Positions 8,709 through 15,925 of a stretch of 29,646 nucleotides of DNA are shown piece after piece. The DNA comes from UBA7692 sp964552715 (GTDB lineage Bacteria; Bacteroidota; Bacteroidia; Chitinophagales; LD1): positions 1 through 29,646 of the forward strand of contig CAZKHZ010000013.1 in the NCBI GenBank assembly GCA_964552715.1, given 5' to 3'. The notes under the pieces were generated by a model. The model was not told the DNA's origin. It searched no databases and saw only the letters and a program-made list of their open reading frames with translations. Within the stretch, counting starts at the first letter, position 1, and each line of letters opens with the position of its first letter. The position numbers and the translations under genes are program-made.

Positions 8709-9524
8709 ATGCGTTATTTTATTCATTTATCTTATTTCGGGAAGCAATATAGTGGCTGGCAGGTGCAGGAAAACGATAGCACCGTGCAGGAAACTATCAA
8801 TGATGCACTGAAAAAACTATTGAATCAACACATTGCTTCTATGGGTTGCGGCAGAACAGACACGGGCGTTCATGCAAAAGACTTTTACATGCACTTTACA
8901 AGCGATAAAGTGGTGGAGCCTGAAGATTTTCGCTTCCGATTAAATTGTGTTTTGCCCAAAGATATTGCCATACATAAGGTGATACCAATGCACGATAAAG
9001 CACATTCGCGGTTTGATGCTACGGCACGCACTTATGAGTATTTCATGCACTTTCGCAAGAGTGCTTTTTTAGAAGATTACAGTTTGTTTCAAGGGTTTTA
9101 TAAAATAGATTGGCAGAAGATTCATGAAGCAGCAAAGATTCTGCCAAGCATAAAAGACTTTACGGCTTTGTGTTTAAAGAGTGAGGATTTTAAAACCAAT
9201 ATCTGCGATGTTTCGCATGTGCATTGGGATGTAATTCCCGGAGCGGAATGTGTGCTTGCCGATTATAATCCTAATACTGTTTACAAACCACTGAACGAAC
9301 TTGCTGACGGGGATGTGGGAGTGCGTTTTACGGTTACTTCAAACCGTTTTTTGCGGGGCATGGTGCGTAGAATTGTAGGTTCGTTACTGATGGTAGGCAG
9401 AGGTAGAATTGGCATGGATGAATTTGCTGATAATGTAGTGAACCAAAAACCTTTTAGAGTGGTGATTACTGCGCCTGCAAAAGGTTTATATCTTTCTAAA
9501 GTAAGGTATCCTTATTTTGAGTAA
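8709..9524 (+). CDS. truA: tRNA pseudouridine(38-40) synthase TruA
   Basis: 271 residues from the ATG at 8709, where the protein begins MRYFIHLSYFGKQYSGWQ, exactly the conserved TruA N-terminus. An upstream ATG at 8679 would add ten unlike residues and is not favoured. The catalytic Asp is Asp51 in GCGRTDTGVHA. The later ARTYEYF and FLRGMVRRIVG segments are also typical. The enzyme converts uridines 38-40 of the tRNA anticodon arm to pseudouridine. It is divergent from the GH28-like gene and converges on dut across the octamer array. Confidence 0.95.
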   Translation: MRYFIHLSYFGKQYSGWQVQENDSTVQETINDALKKLLNQHIASMGCGRTDTGVHAKDFYMHFTSDKVVEPEDFRFRLNCVLPKDIAIHKVIPMHDKAHSRFDATARTYEYFMHFRKSAFLEDYSLFQGFYKIDWQKIHEAAKILPSIKDFTALCLKSEDFKTNICDVSHVHWDVIPGAECVLADYNPNTVYKPLNELADGDVGVRFTVTSNRFLRGMVRRIVGSLLMVGRGRIGMDEFADNVVNQKPFRVVITAPAKGLYLSKVRYPYFE

Positions 9525-9574
9525 CTGTTGCGGAATGTTTGAAGAATGGAATAAAGGTTGAAAGTCAATCTAAG

Positions 9575-9753
9575 CCATTCCACCATTCCACTATTCCATC
9601 CTTCCACCATTCAACCATTCCACTTTTCTACCATTCAACCATTCCACTATTCCACCATTCCATCCTTCCACCATTCCACCATTCCACCATTCCACCATTC
9701 CACTATTCCACTATTCCATCCTTCCACTTTTCAACCATTCCACCATTCCAACC
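9575..9753. repeat. 22-unit octamer repeat array between convergent truA and dut
   Basis: From 9575 to 9750 the sequence is exactly 22 consecutive 8-bp units with no phase slip, followed by ACC. Eleven units are CCATTCCA, four CTATTCCA, three TCCTTCCA, two CCATTCAA, and one each CTTTTCTA and CTTTTCAA. The array ends 5 bp before the dut stop codon (9759-9761). A short opposite-strand version (TTTGAAGAATGGAAT, 9538-9552) lies just after truA, so an RNA across the region can fold back. Short translations of the array in all frames are low-complexity and are not genes. A related element is found at 15756-15850. Confidence 0.9.
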
Positions 9754-9758
9754 TACTT

Positions 9759-10196
9759 TTACTGCTTTCCTGTGCTGCCGAAGCCTCCTTCTCCCCTATT
9801 ACTTTGGTTTAAAACCTCCACAATATTCCATTCTATTTTCTCGTAGCGGGCAATTACCATTTGCGCAATGCGGTCGCCATCGTGAATGGTAAAAGCTTGG
9901 TTGGAAATATTCACCAATGCTATCTTTATTTCGCCTCTATAATCTGCATCAATGGTGGCGGGAGTGTTGGGTAAGGTGATACCATGCTTAAATGCCATGC
10001 CGCTGCGCGGGCGCAACTGCGCTTCAAAGCCATCGGGCAACTCAATGTATAAGCCTGTGGAAATCAACTTGCGTTCCAGCGATTCTAAAGTCACCGGTTC
10101 CTGCAACCATGCGCGAATGTCCATGCCTGCTGCGCCAAGTGTTTCGTAAGCGGGCAAAGCATGATGAGATTTGTTGATGATTTTTACGCTTGTCAT
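9759..10196 (-). CDS. dut: dUTP diphosphatase
   Basis: 145 residues, standard length for the trimeric dUTPase. All five family motifs are visible in order: AGMDIRA, PRSGMAFKHG, IDADYRGEI, RIAQMVI and the C-terminal RGEGGFGSTG, which closes over the active site. It hydrolyses dUTP to dUMP and diphosphate, keeping uracil out of DNA and supplying thymidylate precursor. It starts 10 bp after the flippase stop codon on the same strand, so the two are probably one transcription unit. Its stop lies against the octamer array. Confidence 0.96.
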   Translation of the reverse strand: MTSVKIINKSHHALPAYETLGAAGMDIRAWLQEPVTLESLERKLISTGLYIELPDGFEAQLRPRSGMAFKHGITLPNTPATIDADYRGEIKIALVNISNQAFTIHDGDRIAQMVIARYEKIEWNIVEVLNQSNRGEGGFGSTGKQ

Positions 10197-10206
10197 AATT
10201 TCTGTA

Positions 10207-11721
10207 CTACTTTTCTGAAATAAGATTTCGTTTTTCTAAAACATACACCACACCTGCAAACAATGTCATTAAAATTACTCCAAGCAGGTTCGCATTTACT
10301 CCATTTTGTACTAACTTTTGTTGAACTGCATAAACCGCAACACCCAAAACAATGTATCCAAGAACCTTTAATACATTATACGGTACAGGGAAATATTTTT
10401 GACCAAGAATGTACGAAACCACTGCCATAAAAATGTAGCAAATAAGTGTAGCATAAGCTGCGCCTACATAACCAAATTGTGGCACAAAGGCAAAGAGTAA
10501 AACAATAGTAAGCACCGCGCCCGCAATAGACAGATATGCGCCCGACATGGTGCGGTCGGTTAGCTTATACCACACAGAAAGATTGGTGTAAATACCTAAA
10601 AACATATTTGCCAAAAGCAAGATGGGCACCACCACTAAACCTTCGCGAAAATCTTTGCCGATAAAGAGTTGGAAGTAATCCATAAACATTGTTACCATCA
10701 GAAAAATGAATACACAAAATATGGTGAAGTACAGTAAAACATCTGCATAGATTTTGCGCGATTTATCTTCCTTCTTTTGTGCAAAGAAAAAAGGCTCGGC
10801 AGCATAGCGAAATGCTTGAATAAAGAGCGTCATAACAATACTCAGTTTGTAACACGCACCATAAATGCCCAATTGCGAAAGATTGCTTTCAATGCTTCCT
10901 GGCAATAGATACTTCAAACTCATTCTATCAAGCATTTCGTTTATGATGCCTGCAAAACCAATCAGCACCATAGGCAGCGAGTAGCGAATCATTTTACCAA
11001 ACAGCACTTTATCAAAACCTTCTTTAATCCATACAAACTGTGGGGCAAGCAACAGCAGCTTAACGATGCTTCCTGCAAGGTTGGCAATGAAGATATATCC
11101 AACACCAATTGCGGGATTGTAGCAGGAGGCAAAAAAACTTCCATCGCCTGCTAAATATGCTTTGCGGCAAATGATTAAATAGAAAATATTTAAGCCGAAG
11201 CTCACCACTATTTCTATAACTTTAATAACTGCGAATTGCTTTGCCTTGTTTAAGGCGCGTAGGCGTGCAAAAGGCAGCGAGCCCAGTGCATCCAGAGCTA
11301 GAATGAAGGCAAATATCTGCAGATAAAACTCGCTGCCTTGGTAGTGCATGGCAGCCGCCAACGGATTTACAAAAAGCATGAGCAGTGCAAGAAAAGAAAG
11401 CGAAGTAAGTGTGAGGAAAATGAGCGCGGTTGAATATACTTTTTCAGGATTCTTGCTATCCTGCTGAAATCGAAAGAAACCAGTTTCTAAACCAAAGGCA
11501 AGCAGCACAGTAATAAATCCACTGTAGGCATATAACTCTGCATTGACACCAAAATCTGTGGTGCTGAAAACCCTTGTGTAAAGATAAGTGAGTAGAAAAA
11601 ACAGAAACCTGCCAGCAATGCTTGGAATGCCGTAGATAAATGTTTGTGAAGCGAGCTTTTTTAAAGGATTCAAGTTTTGAAATGTATGTGCAAACTTATT
11701 TAAAATATTATTGCAGCACAT
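10207..11721 (-). CDS. Oligosaccharide flippase family protein (Wzx-like)
   Basis: 504 residues, almost entirely hydrophobic, with about 14 predicted membrane helices, as in the polysaccharide-exporter (MOP) superfamily. The N-terminal segment LKKLASQTFIYGI is characteristic of the Bacteroidota members of this family. Homologues often begin at the Met equivalent to Leu17, and here that codon is TTG at 11673, so a TTG start is possible and the first 16 residues may not be translated. Family members flip lipid-linked saccharides across the inner membrane. No glycosyltransferases are adjacent, so the substrate is unknown. It is followed by dut after 10 bp. Confidence 0.85.
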   Translation of the reverse strand: MCCNNILNKFAHTFQNLNPLKKLASQTFIYGIPSIAGRFLFFLLTYLYTRVFSTTDFGVNAELYAYSGFITVLLAFGLETGFFRFQQDSKNPEKVYSTALIFLTLTSLSFLALLMLFVNPLAAAMHYQGSEFYLQIFAFILALDALGSLPFARLRALNKAKQFAVIKVIEIVVSFGLNIFYLIICRKAYLAGDGSFFASCYNPAIGVGYIFIANLAGSIVKLLLLAPQFVWIKEGFDKVLFGKMIRYSLPMVLIGFAGIINEMLDRMSLKYLLPGSIESNLSQLGIYGACYKLSIVMTLFIQAFRYAAEPFFFAQKKEDKSRKIYADVLLYFTIFCVFIFLMVTMFMDYFQLFIGKDFREGLVVVPILLLANMFLGIYTNLSVWYKLTDRTMSGAYLSIAGAVLTIVLLFAFVPQFGYVGAAYATLICYIFMAVVSYILGQKYFPVPYNVLKVLGYIVLGVAVYAVQQKLVQNGVNANLLGVILMTLFAGVVYVLEKRNLISEK

Positions 11722-11768
11722 CTACTAAAAGCGCACTTCTTACTTCGCGCAAAAAAATTTCTAAAGTA

Positions 11769-11798
11769 TTTGATATGTTAAAATAAATTTAACATTTT
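11769..11798 (+). promoter_or_regulatory. Palindrome and possible promoter before the cytochrome c gene
   Basis: A perfect 7-bp inverted repeat, TGTTAAA (11776-11782) and TTTAACA (11788-11794) with a 5-bp spacer, lies about 40 bp upstream of the ATG at 11833. It sits just after a TTTG (11769-11772) that could be a -33 element, and overlaps a weak -7 match (TAACATTT from 11790). The arrangement would suit a dimeric regulator binding in the promoter. The regulator is not known. Confidence 0.4.
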
Positions 11799-11832
11799 TG
11801 CTTTCATTCATTCACCAACACATTCTATTAAC

Positions 11833-12816
11833 ATGAAAAAAGTTTTAAAAGGGCTTGCATGGTTTGCAGGCATTGCCATTATCGGCATTGTAGGGTTTAT
11901 TGCTTACGTCAAAATTGCGCTGCCTTCCGTGGGTGCTGCGCCCGATATGAAAATTGAATTGACAAAAGAGCGTGTTGAGCGCGGCTCGTACCTTGCCAAC
12001 CACGTGATGCTGTGCATGGATTGCCATGGCACGCGCGATTGGAACAAATTTGCAGGTCCACCTATTGCGGGCACCGAGGGAATTGGCGGAGAAGTCTTTG
12101 ACCAAAAGTTTGGATTCCCTGGATTTTTTATGTCGCGCAACATTACGCCCTTTGCTTTGAAAGATTGGACGGATGGGGAAATTTTTCGTGTAATAACTAC
12201 GGGTGTTAGCAAGCACGGCAACGGGCTTTTTCCGGTAATGCCTTATAAATTTTACCGCCAACTGGACGAAGAGGATATTAAAAGCGTAGTTGCATACATC
12301 CGCACCCTGCCTGCTAAAGAAAGCACCTCCAAACCTTCGGTGCCTGACTTTCCTTTCAACATTATTTTAAATACTATTCCCGAAAAGGCTGCGCTGGCAC
12401 CCATGCCGCCAAAAACAGATATTACGGCTTATGGCAAATACATGGCTACTGCCGCGGGATGTGCCGAATGCCATACCAAACAAGTGAAAGGCAAAATTGT
12501 TGGCGAGCTTTTTGCTGGTGGCTTTGAGTTTAACTTAGGCAATGGCACCATGGTGCGCTCGGTAAATATCACCCCACACGAAACTGGCTTAGGCGATTGG
12601 ACCCGCGCACAGTTTATTCAAAAGTTTAAGCAGTATGATGACTCAACTTACATCAATCCATCGGTGGACATTGCTAAAAAAGAGTATCAAACGGTGATGC
12701 CTTGGACGATGTATGCCGGCATGACCGAAGAAGACTTGGGCGCGATATTTGAATACCTCAAAACAGTAACTCCAGTGAACAAAAGCATCCAGAAGTTTAC
12801 TACTGTGTTGCAGTAA
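11833..12816 (+). CDS. Diheme cytochrome c, membrane-anchored
   Basis: 327 residues. An uncleaved signal anchor is likely (hydrophobic residues 7-28). Two class I c-type domains follow, each with one heme-binding CxxCH motif: CMDCH at 61-65 and CAECH at 210-214. Probable axial Met ligands lie near FPVMPYKFY and VMPWTMYAGM. Domain order and the IAGTEGIGG and NITPFALKDWTDGEIFR segments resemble the cytochrome subunits of periplasmic alcohol/aldehyde dehydrogenases. It should pass electrons in the periplasm. No dehydrogenase partner is adjacent, so the electron donor is open. A palindrome overlaps its likely promoter. Confidence 0.87.
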   Translation: MKKVLKGLAWFAGIAIIGIVGFIAYVKIALPSVGAAPDMKIELTKERVERGSYLANHVMLCMDCHGTRDWNKFAGPPIAGTEGIGGEVFDQKFGFPGFFMSRNITPFALKDWTDGEIFRVITTGVSKHGNGLFPVMPYKFYRQLDEEDIKSVVAYIRTLPAKESTSKPSVPDFPFNIILNTIPEKAALAPMPPKTDITAYGKYMATAAGCAECHTKQVKGKIVGELFAGGFEFNLGNGTMVRSVNITPHETGLGDWTRAQFIQKFKQYDDSTYINPSVDIAKKEYQTVMPWTMYAGMTEEDLGAIFEYLKTVTPVNKSIQKFTTVLQ

Positions 12817-12845
12817 TTGTTTACGGAGTTAAGGGATTGTATCAT

Positions 12846-13043
12846 TCACCGTTTACGATTGTTTGCCCACCATGTGGCGTTTACTTCATCCGCCAATTTA
12901 TCTATATCCGATTGCTTTGCTTTGCTCTTTGCTGTTGCTTCTAAATACCTCACATAGTCAATTAAACGTTGCAGTCCGAAGCTATCCACCGATGATGAAA
13001 CTGTGATTGTGATTTGATTATTGTTAGTTCGTTCTATTAGCAT
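12846..13043 (-). CDS. Small antitoxin-like protein
   Basis: 65 residues. It begins MLIERTNNNQITITV and ends in the motif WWANNRKR after a helical middle part. This pattern is typical of short Bacteroidota proteins usually found just before a PIN-type or similar toxin gene. Here the next gene downstream on this strand is absent: only 29 bp separate it from the end of the convergent cytochrome gene, so any toxin has been lost or lies elsewhere. A -7 element (TACATTTG) at 13066-13073 supports the start at 13043. The antitoxin assignment is an inference from resemblance. Confidence 0.55.
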   Translation of the reverse strand: MLIERTNNNQITITVSSSVDSFGLQRLIDYVRYLEATAKSKAKQSDIDKLADEVNATWWANNRKR

Positions 13044-13065
13044 TGCCTTGTTAACTTTAATAATT

Positions 13066-13098
13066 CAAATGTAATAAAAAAGTTGCTATAGATGCAGA
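13066..13098 (-). promoter_or_regulatory. Candidate promoter of the small gene at 12846-13043
   Basis: On the minus strand the -7 element TACATTTG (13073-13066) matches TAnnTTTG perfectly. A near -33 element (TCTG, 13098-13095) lies 21 bp further upstream. The leader to the ATG at 13043 would be short. Confidence 0.5.
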
Positions 13099-13099
13099 C

Positions 13100-13443
13100 A
13101 GCGATTGGTTTTGCCCCCAATCGCTTCTTTGTTTGTGAATAGTATGTAGCATCTATTTACTTGTTGATTTACAATTTCCATTTGGCTAGAGAGTGACGCG
13201 GGCTAAAGCCCGCGCCCTAACATCGCCACAGATGTAATCAAATCAATTAATGCGGTATCCGCAATCGCTTCTATTTTTGAGGCACTACTTGAAGTTGATT
13301 AAATACACGGCTAGCTAGCACATCAATCTTTTTGAAATGAATGAATTGTGCTACTTTTTTCTAAAATGATATAACATTTCCGCTGAAATGTTGCAGACTT
13401 TTGGTTCGTATAATTTTACTTTCATCAAAAATAATACCAACCA
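13100..13443. repeat. Non-coding region with three hairpin-forming palindromes
   Basis: This 344-bp stretch has no convincing gene. It holds three inverted repeats. AGCGATTGG (13100-13108) pairs with CCAATCGCT (13117-13125). CGCGGGCT (13197-13204) pairs with AGCCCGCG (13207-13214) across two bases. AACATTTC (13373-13380) pairs with GAAATGTT (13385-13392). A short TGCGG/CCGCA pair also occurs near 13251-13263. The second has the look of a dispersed REP-like unit. The third lies about 50 bp upstream of the first AraC gene. A TTTG (13331-13334) followed after 17 bp by TACTTTTT (13352-13359) is a weak promoter candidate. Confidence 0.55.
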
Positions 13444-14019
13444 ATGTATCCAAACCCTGTGGTTCTCAATATTAAGTATATGGATTCGAAGCGTAGCATA
13501 GATATAGTGCGCGCAGAACTGGATAGACTGAACATAACGCACGGAGCGGTGGATATAGGCTGGGTAGAATTGGAGAAAGCACTGACAAGTGTGCAGCGCA
13601 AGTTGTTTAGAATTGCCCTTAGCCGATTTGGCTTTGAGCTATTAGAAAAACACAAAGATAAACTGATAGAAAAAATCAATAAAGCGATAGCTGATATAGT
13701 AGATAAGCCAGCAAAAATGTTGGATGTGACAAACTCCACGTTCATAAGTGACAAGTTGGATTACAACTACACCTATTTGTCAAACGTTTTTTCGGAAGTT
13801 ACTAGCACCACCATCGAACATGCCATCATAAACTTAAAAATAGAAAAGGCTAAGGAGCTAATGCTTTACGGCTCACTCAGCATTACGCAAATAGCCCAAA
13901 AACTACATTACAGCAGCGTGGCACATCTATGCAAACAGTTTAAAAAAGTGACGGGTTTGACGCCTACCTTTTTCAAAAACGCGAAAAAAAAACGACTTCT
14001 GGAGATGACCATTTCGTAA
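13444..14019 (+). CDS. AraC-family regulator with short HMA-like N-domain (copy 1)
   Basis: 191 residues. The C-terminal 100 residues are an AraC/XylS two-helix-turn-helix DNA-binding domain (LDYNYTYLSNVFSEVTSTTIEHAI, then SITQIAQKLHYSS and QFKKVTGLTPTFFK). The first 75 residues (IKYMDSKRSIDIVRAELDRL onward) look like the small ferredoxin-like N-domain found in a Bacteroidota AraC subgroup that often has Cys residues after the Met, as in heavy-metal-associated domains. In this copy those positions read DSKRS, with no Cys. A paralogue lies 200 bp downstream in the same direction; the two share an identical 46-bp DNA block. The start ATG at 13444 is the first available; the conserved part begins a few residues later. 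Confidence 0.8.
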   Translation: MYPNPVVLNIKYMDSKRSIDIVRAELDRLNITHGAVDIGWVELEKALTSVQRKLFRIALSRFGFELLEKHKDKLIEKINKAIADIVDKPAKMLDVTNSTFISDKLDYNYTYLSNVFSEVTSTTIEHAIINLKIEKAKELMLYGSLSITQIAQKLHYSSVAHLCKQFKKVTGLTPTFFKNAKKKRLLEMTIS

Positions 14020-14101
14020 TTTTTTTATTCTATTTCCCATCTTTGATACAATTTGCCAGCACTTAATTCTGTTGCCACCATTAAACTTGAAATATTGTGT
14101 G

Positions 14102-14133
14102 AATTGTGCAACTGGATACAATAATTGTGCAAC
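14102..14133 (+). promoter_or_regulatory. Direct repeats upstream of the second AraC gene
   Basis: Two identical 11-mers, AATTGTGCAAC, at 14102-14112 and 14123-14133, are spaced 21 bp start to start, two helical turns. The core AATTGTGC also occurs once upstream of the first AraC gene (13344-13351). Tandem direct half-sites on one face of the helix are the usual AraC-family operator arrangement, so these are candidate autoregulatory sites. Confidence 0.45.
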
Positions 14134-14218
14134 CTTTTTACACAAATATGGCTGATGTTTGTAGCCTTCATATATTCTAACATCAAAAAAAAAGACTTTT
14201 AGGGTTGTAATTTGCTTT

Positions 14219-14779
14219 ATGGTGATTCAAATAAAATACATGGTTTCTATGTGCTGCATAGAAATGGTGCGCGCAGAGTTGGATAGATTAGAGATAGCGC
14301 ATGGCAAAATTGAACTGGGCGAGGTAAAGTTGAATGGGGAGACATCTGAACAAGACCTCAAGTCAATAAAAGTTGCGCTAAAAAAACACGGATTTGAGTT
14401 GATGGACAATCCGAAAGACATTCTGATTGATAAAATTAAAAATGTAGTGATTGACATGGTGCATCATCAGGATGAATTGCCCAAGGTGAACTACTCTATT
14501 CACATCAGCAAGAAATTAGATTACGATTATACCTATCTGGCAAATATTTTTTCTGACATCACGGGCAGCACTTTAGAAAACTACATCATTTCACATAAAA
14601 TTGAAAAGGTAAAAGAGCTGTTGCTGTATAACGAACTTTCGCTTACGCAGATTTCGTATCGCTTAGATTACAGCAGCGTTGCATATCTTTCCAGACAGTT
14701 TAAAAAAGTGACGGGTTTGACGCCTACCTTTTTCAAAAACATGAAAAAGAAGAAAAGGATTTTGATAGAAAATTTGTAG
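14219..14779 (+). CDS. AraC-family regulator with short HMA-like N-domain (copy 2)
   Basis: 186 residues, a paralogue of the gene at 13444. The N-domain begins MVIQIKYMVSMCCIEMVRAEL; Cys12-Cys13 after the conserved Met resemble a metal- or thiol-sensing site that copy 1 lacks. The AraC DNA-binding domain follows (LDYDYTYLANIFSDITGSTLENYI, then SLTQISYRLDYSS and QFKKVTGLTPTFFK), ending in a Lys-rich tail. The ATG at 14219 gives the N-terminus expected for the subgroup, and the leader may be very short since a TAATTTG-like -7 element sits directly upstream. Two direct repeats about 90 bp upstream may be its operator. The target genes are unknown. Confidence 0.83.
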   Translation: MVIQIKYMVSMCCIEMVRAELDRLEIAHGKIELGEVKLNGETSEQDLKSIKVALKKHGFELMDNPKDILIDKIKNVVIDMVHHQDELPKVNYSIHISKKLDYDYTYLANIFSDITGSTLENYIISHKIEKVKELLLYNELSLTQISYRLDYSSVAYLSRQFKKVTGLTPTFFKNMKKKKRILIENL

Positions 14780-15020
14780 AGTTAATACAAAGTCTATAAG
14801 CAAGACATCTCTGCACCAACCATTACAATTTCCACTTCACACGCAGCACTTCTTTCTGTACACTTTCAAGTCACTTTATCTCTTATCCTATTACCAATAA
14901 AACTCAAGACTTAGGAGGCAATAACTTTCACTACGAAAAAAAGTAACAAACGCCTTTATTCATGTTGCTTCGGTTCTGCTGTTGCAACAAATCTTACATT
15001 CGCAGCTCTATTTACAAAAT
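14780..15020. other. Intergenic region before the methyltransferase
   Basis: 241 bp without recognised genes, terminators or repeats. An isolated AGGAGG occurs near 14912 with no start codon at a suitable distance and is probably chance. Confidence 0.4.
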
Positions 15021-15746
15021 ATGTCGCTGAAATTATTCCTGCTTCGCAAAACAAAGGCACTTTTTATTCGCTTTAAACTGCATAAAATTATCGAGCCGCT
15101 GAGTCCCGCGCTGCTCGACCTTGCTTATCTTTCAAAGGTTTCTAAATGGAGTGCCGAAAACAAACAGAAGTTTGCCCTCAACGACTTTTATGCCGCACAA
15201 TGGGACTATACAAAACGCTACAAACTCTACGAGTTTTTGTTGCATAATGAAAAGCTGACCGATGCCATCACATACATTGAATTTGGTGTGTGCGAAGGGC
15301 ATTCTTTTAAATGGTGGGTGGCAAATAATACGCATCCTGCTTCCACATTTGCAGGCTTCGACACGTTTGAAGGACTGCCTGAAGATTGGGGTGGTTTCAA
15401 AGCGGGCGAAATGAGCACGGGGTCTAACTTTCCTGATGTAAAAGACAGCCGCGCCAAGTTTTTGAAAGGGCTTTTTCAAGCAACTTTGCCGCCTCATATC
15501 AAAGAGGGTTTTGCCGCACAGCGCAAGGTGATTCACATGGATGCAGATTTGTATTCTTCTACCCTATACGTGCTTACATCGCTGGCTCCGTATTTGAATT
15601 CGGGCGACATTATTTTGTTTGATGAATTTAATGTGCCCCAACACGAATTTCTTGCTTATTTGAACTTTACGCAGAGCTATTATATTGAACTGGAACCTGT
15701 GGTTGCTTTGAATAATTATTTCTTTGTTGCATTCAGGGTTAAGTAA
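15021..15746 (+). CDS. Class I SAM-dependent methyltransferase, TylF/MycF-like
   Basis: 241 residues from the ATG at 15021 (MSLKLFLLRKTKALFIRF). A TTG at 14982 would add 13 unlike residues and is less likely. The Rossmann-type core shows YIEFGVCEGHSFKWW (SAM-binding strand and loop), FAGFDTFEGLPEDW, and HMDADLYSSTLYVLTSL followed by LFDEF. The acidic residues in the last two are the metal and substrate ligands in macrocin-O-methyltransferase-type enzymes. These usually methylate sugar hydroxyls of secreted glycans or natural products. No glycan operon surrounds it, so the acceptor is unknown. It is followed by an octamer-type repeat element. Confidence 0.8.
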   Translation: MSLKLFLLRKTKALFIRFKLHKIIEPLSPALLDLAYLSKVSKWSAENKQKFALNDFYAAQWDYTKRYKLYEFLLHNEKLTDAITYIEFGVCEGHSFKWWVANNTHPASTFAGFDTFEGLPEDWGGFKAGEMSTGSNFPDVKDSRAKFLKGLFQATLPPHIKEGFAAQRKVIHMDADLYSSTLYVLTSLAPYLNSGDIILFDEFNVPQHEFLAYLNFTQSYYIELEPVVALNNYFFVAFRVK

Positions 15747-15755
15747 GGCGGGAAG

Positions 15756-15850
15756 TTGGAAGAATGGAATGGTTTAATAAACCCATTCAATCGTTTTGTA
15801 TTTTCTACTTTCCATTGTTCCAATATTCCATTATTCCTGTATTCCAACCT
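15756..15850. repeat. Second octamer-type repeat element, after the methyltransferase gene
   Basis: The element begins TTGGAAGAATGGAAT (15756-15770), almost the same as 9538-9552 after truA, and closes with five phased octamers ending in TTCCA or TTCCT (15807-15846), followed by ACCT as in the truA-dut array. The two sides are in opposite orientation (TGGAA octamers left, TTCCA octamers right), so a transcript could form a hairpin. It starts 10 bp after the stop codon of the methyltransferase. Confidence 0.75.
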
Positions 15851-15925
15851 TCTAATTGTTTAATGATAACTGAATTCTGCCCTTATATTACACTTTAATA
15901 AAAAACTTAAATCTCGTCAACAACC

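Noticed and set aside
9575..9753. Possible CRISPR array in the octamer region
   Set aside because: There are no spacers: units are 8 bp and contiguous. No cas genes are present in the window.
9539..9892. Open frames of 84-117 residues with repeating HHSTIPPF-like peptide
   Set aside because: They are translations of the octamer array: 8 bp is not a multiple of 3, so all frames give low-complexity peptides. One frame runs on into the antisense of dut. No start context or domain supports a protein.
12846..15020. tRNA or riboswitch in the AT-rich gaps around the AraC genes
   Set aside because: No cloverleaf with a T-arm GTTCGAAT-like box or known riboswitch core was found. The hairpins present are simple palindromes.
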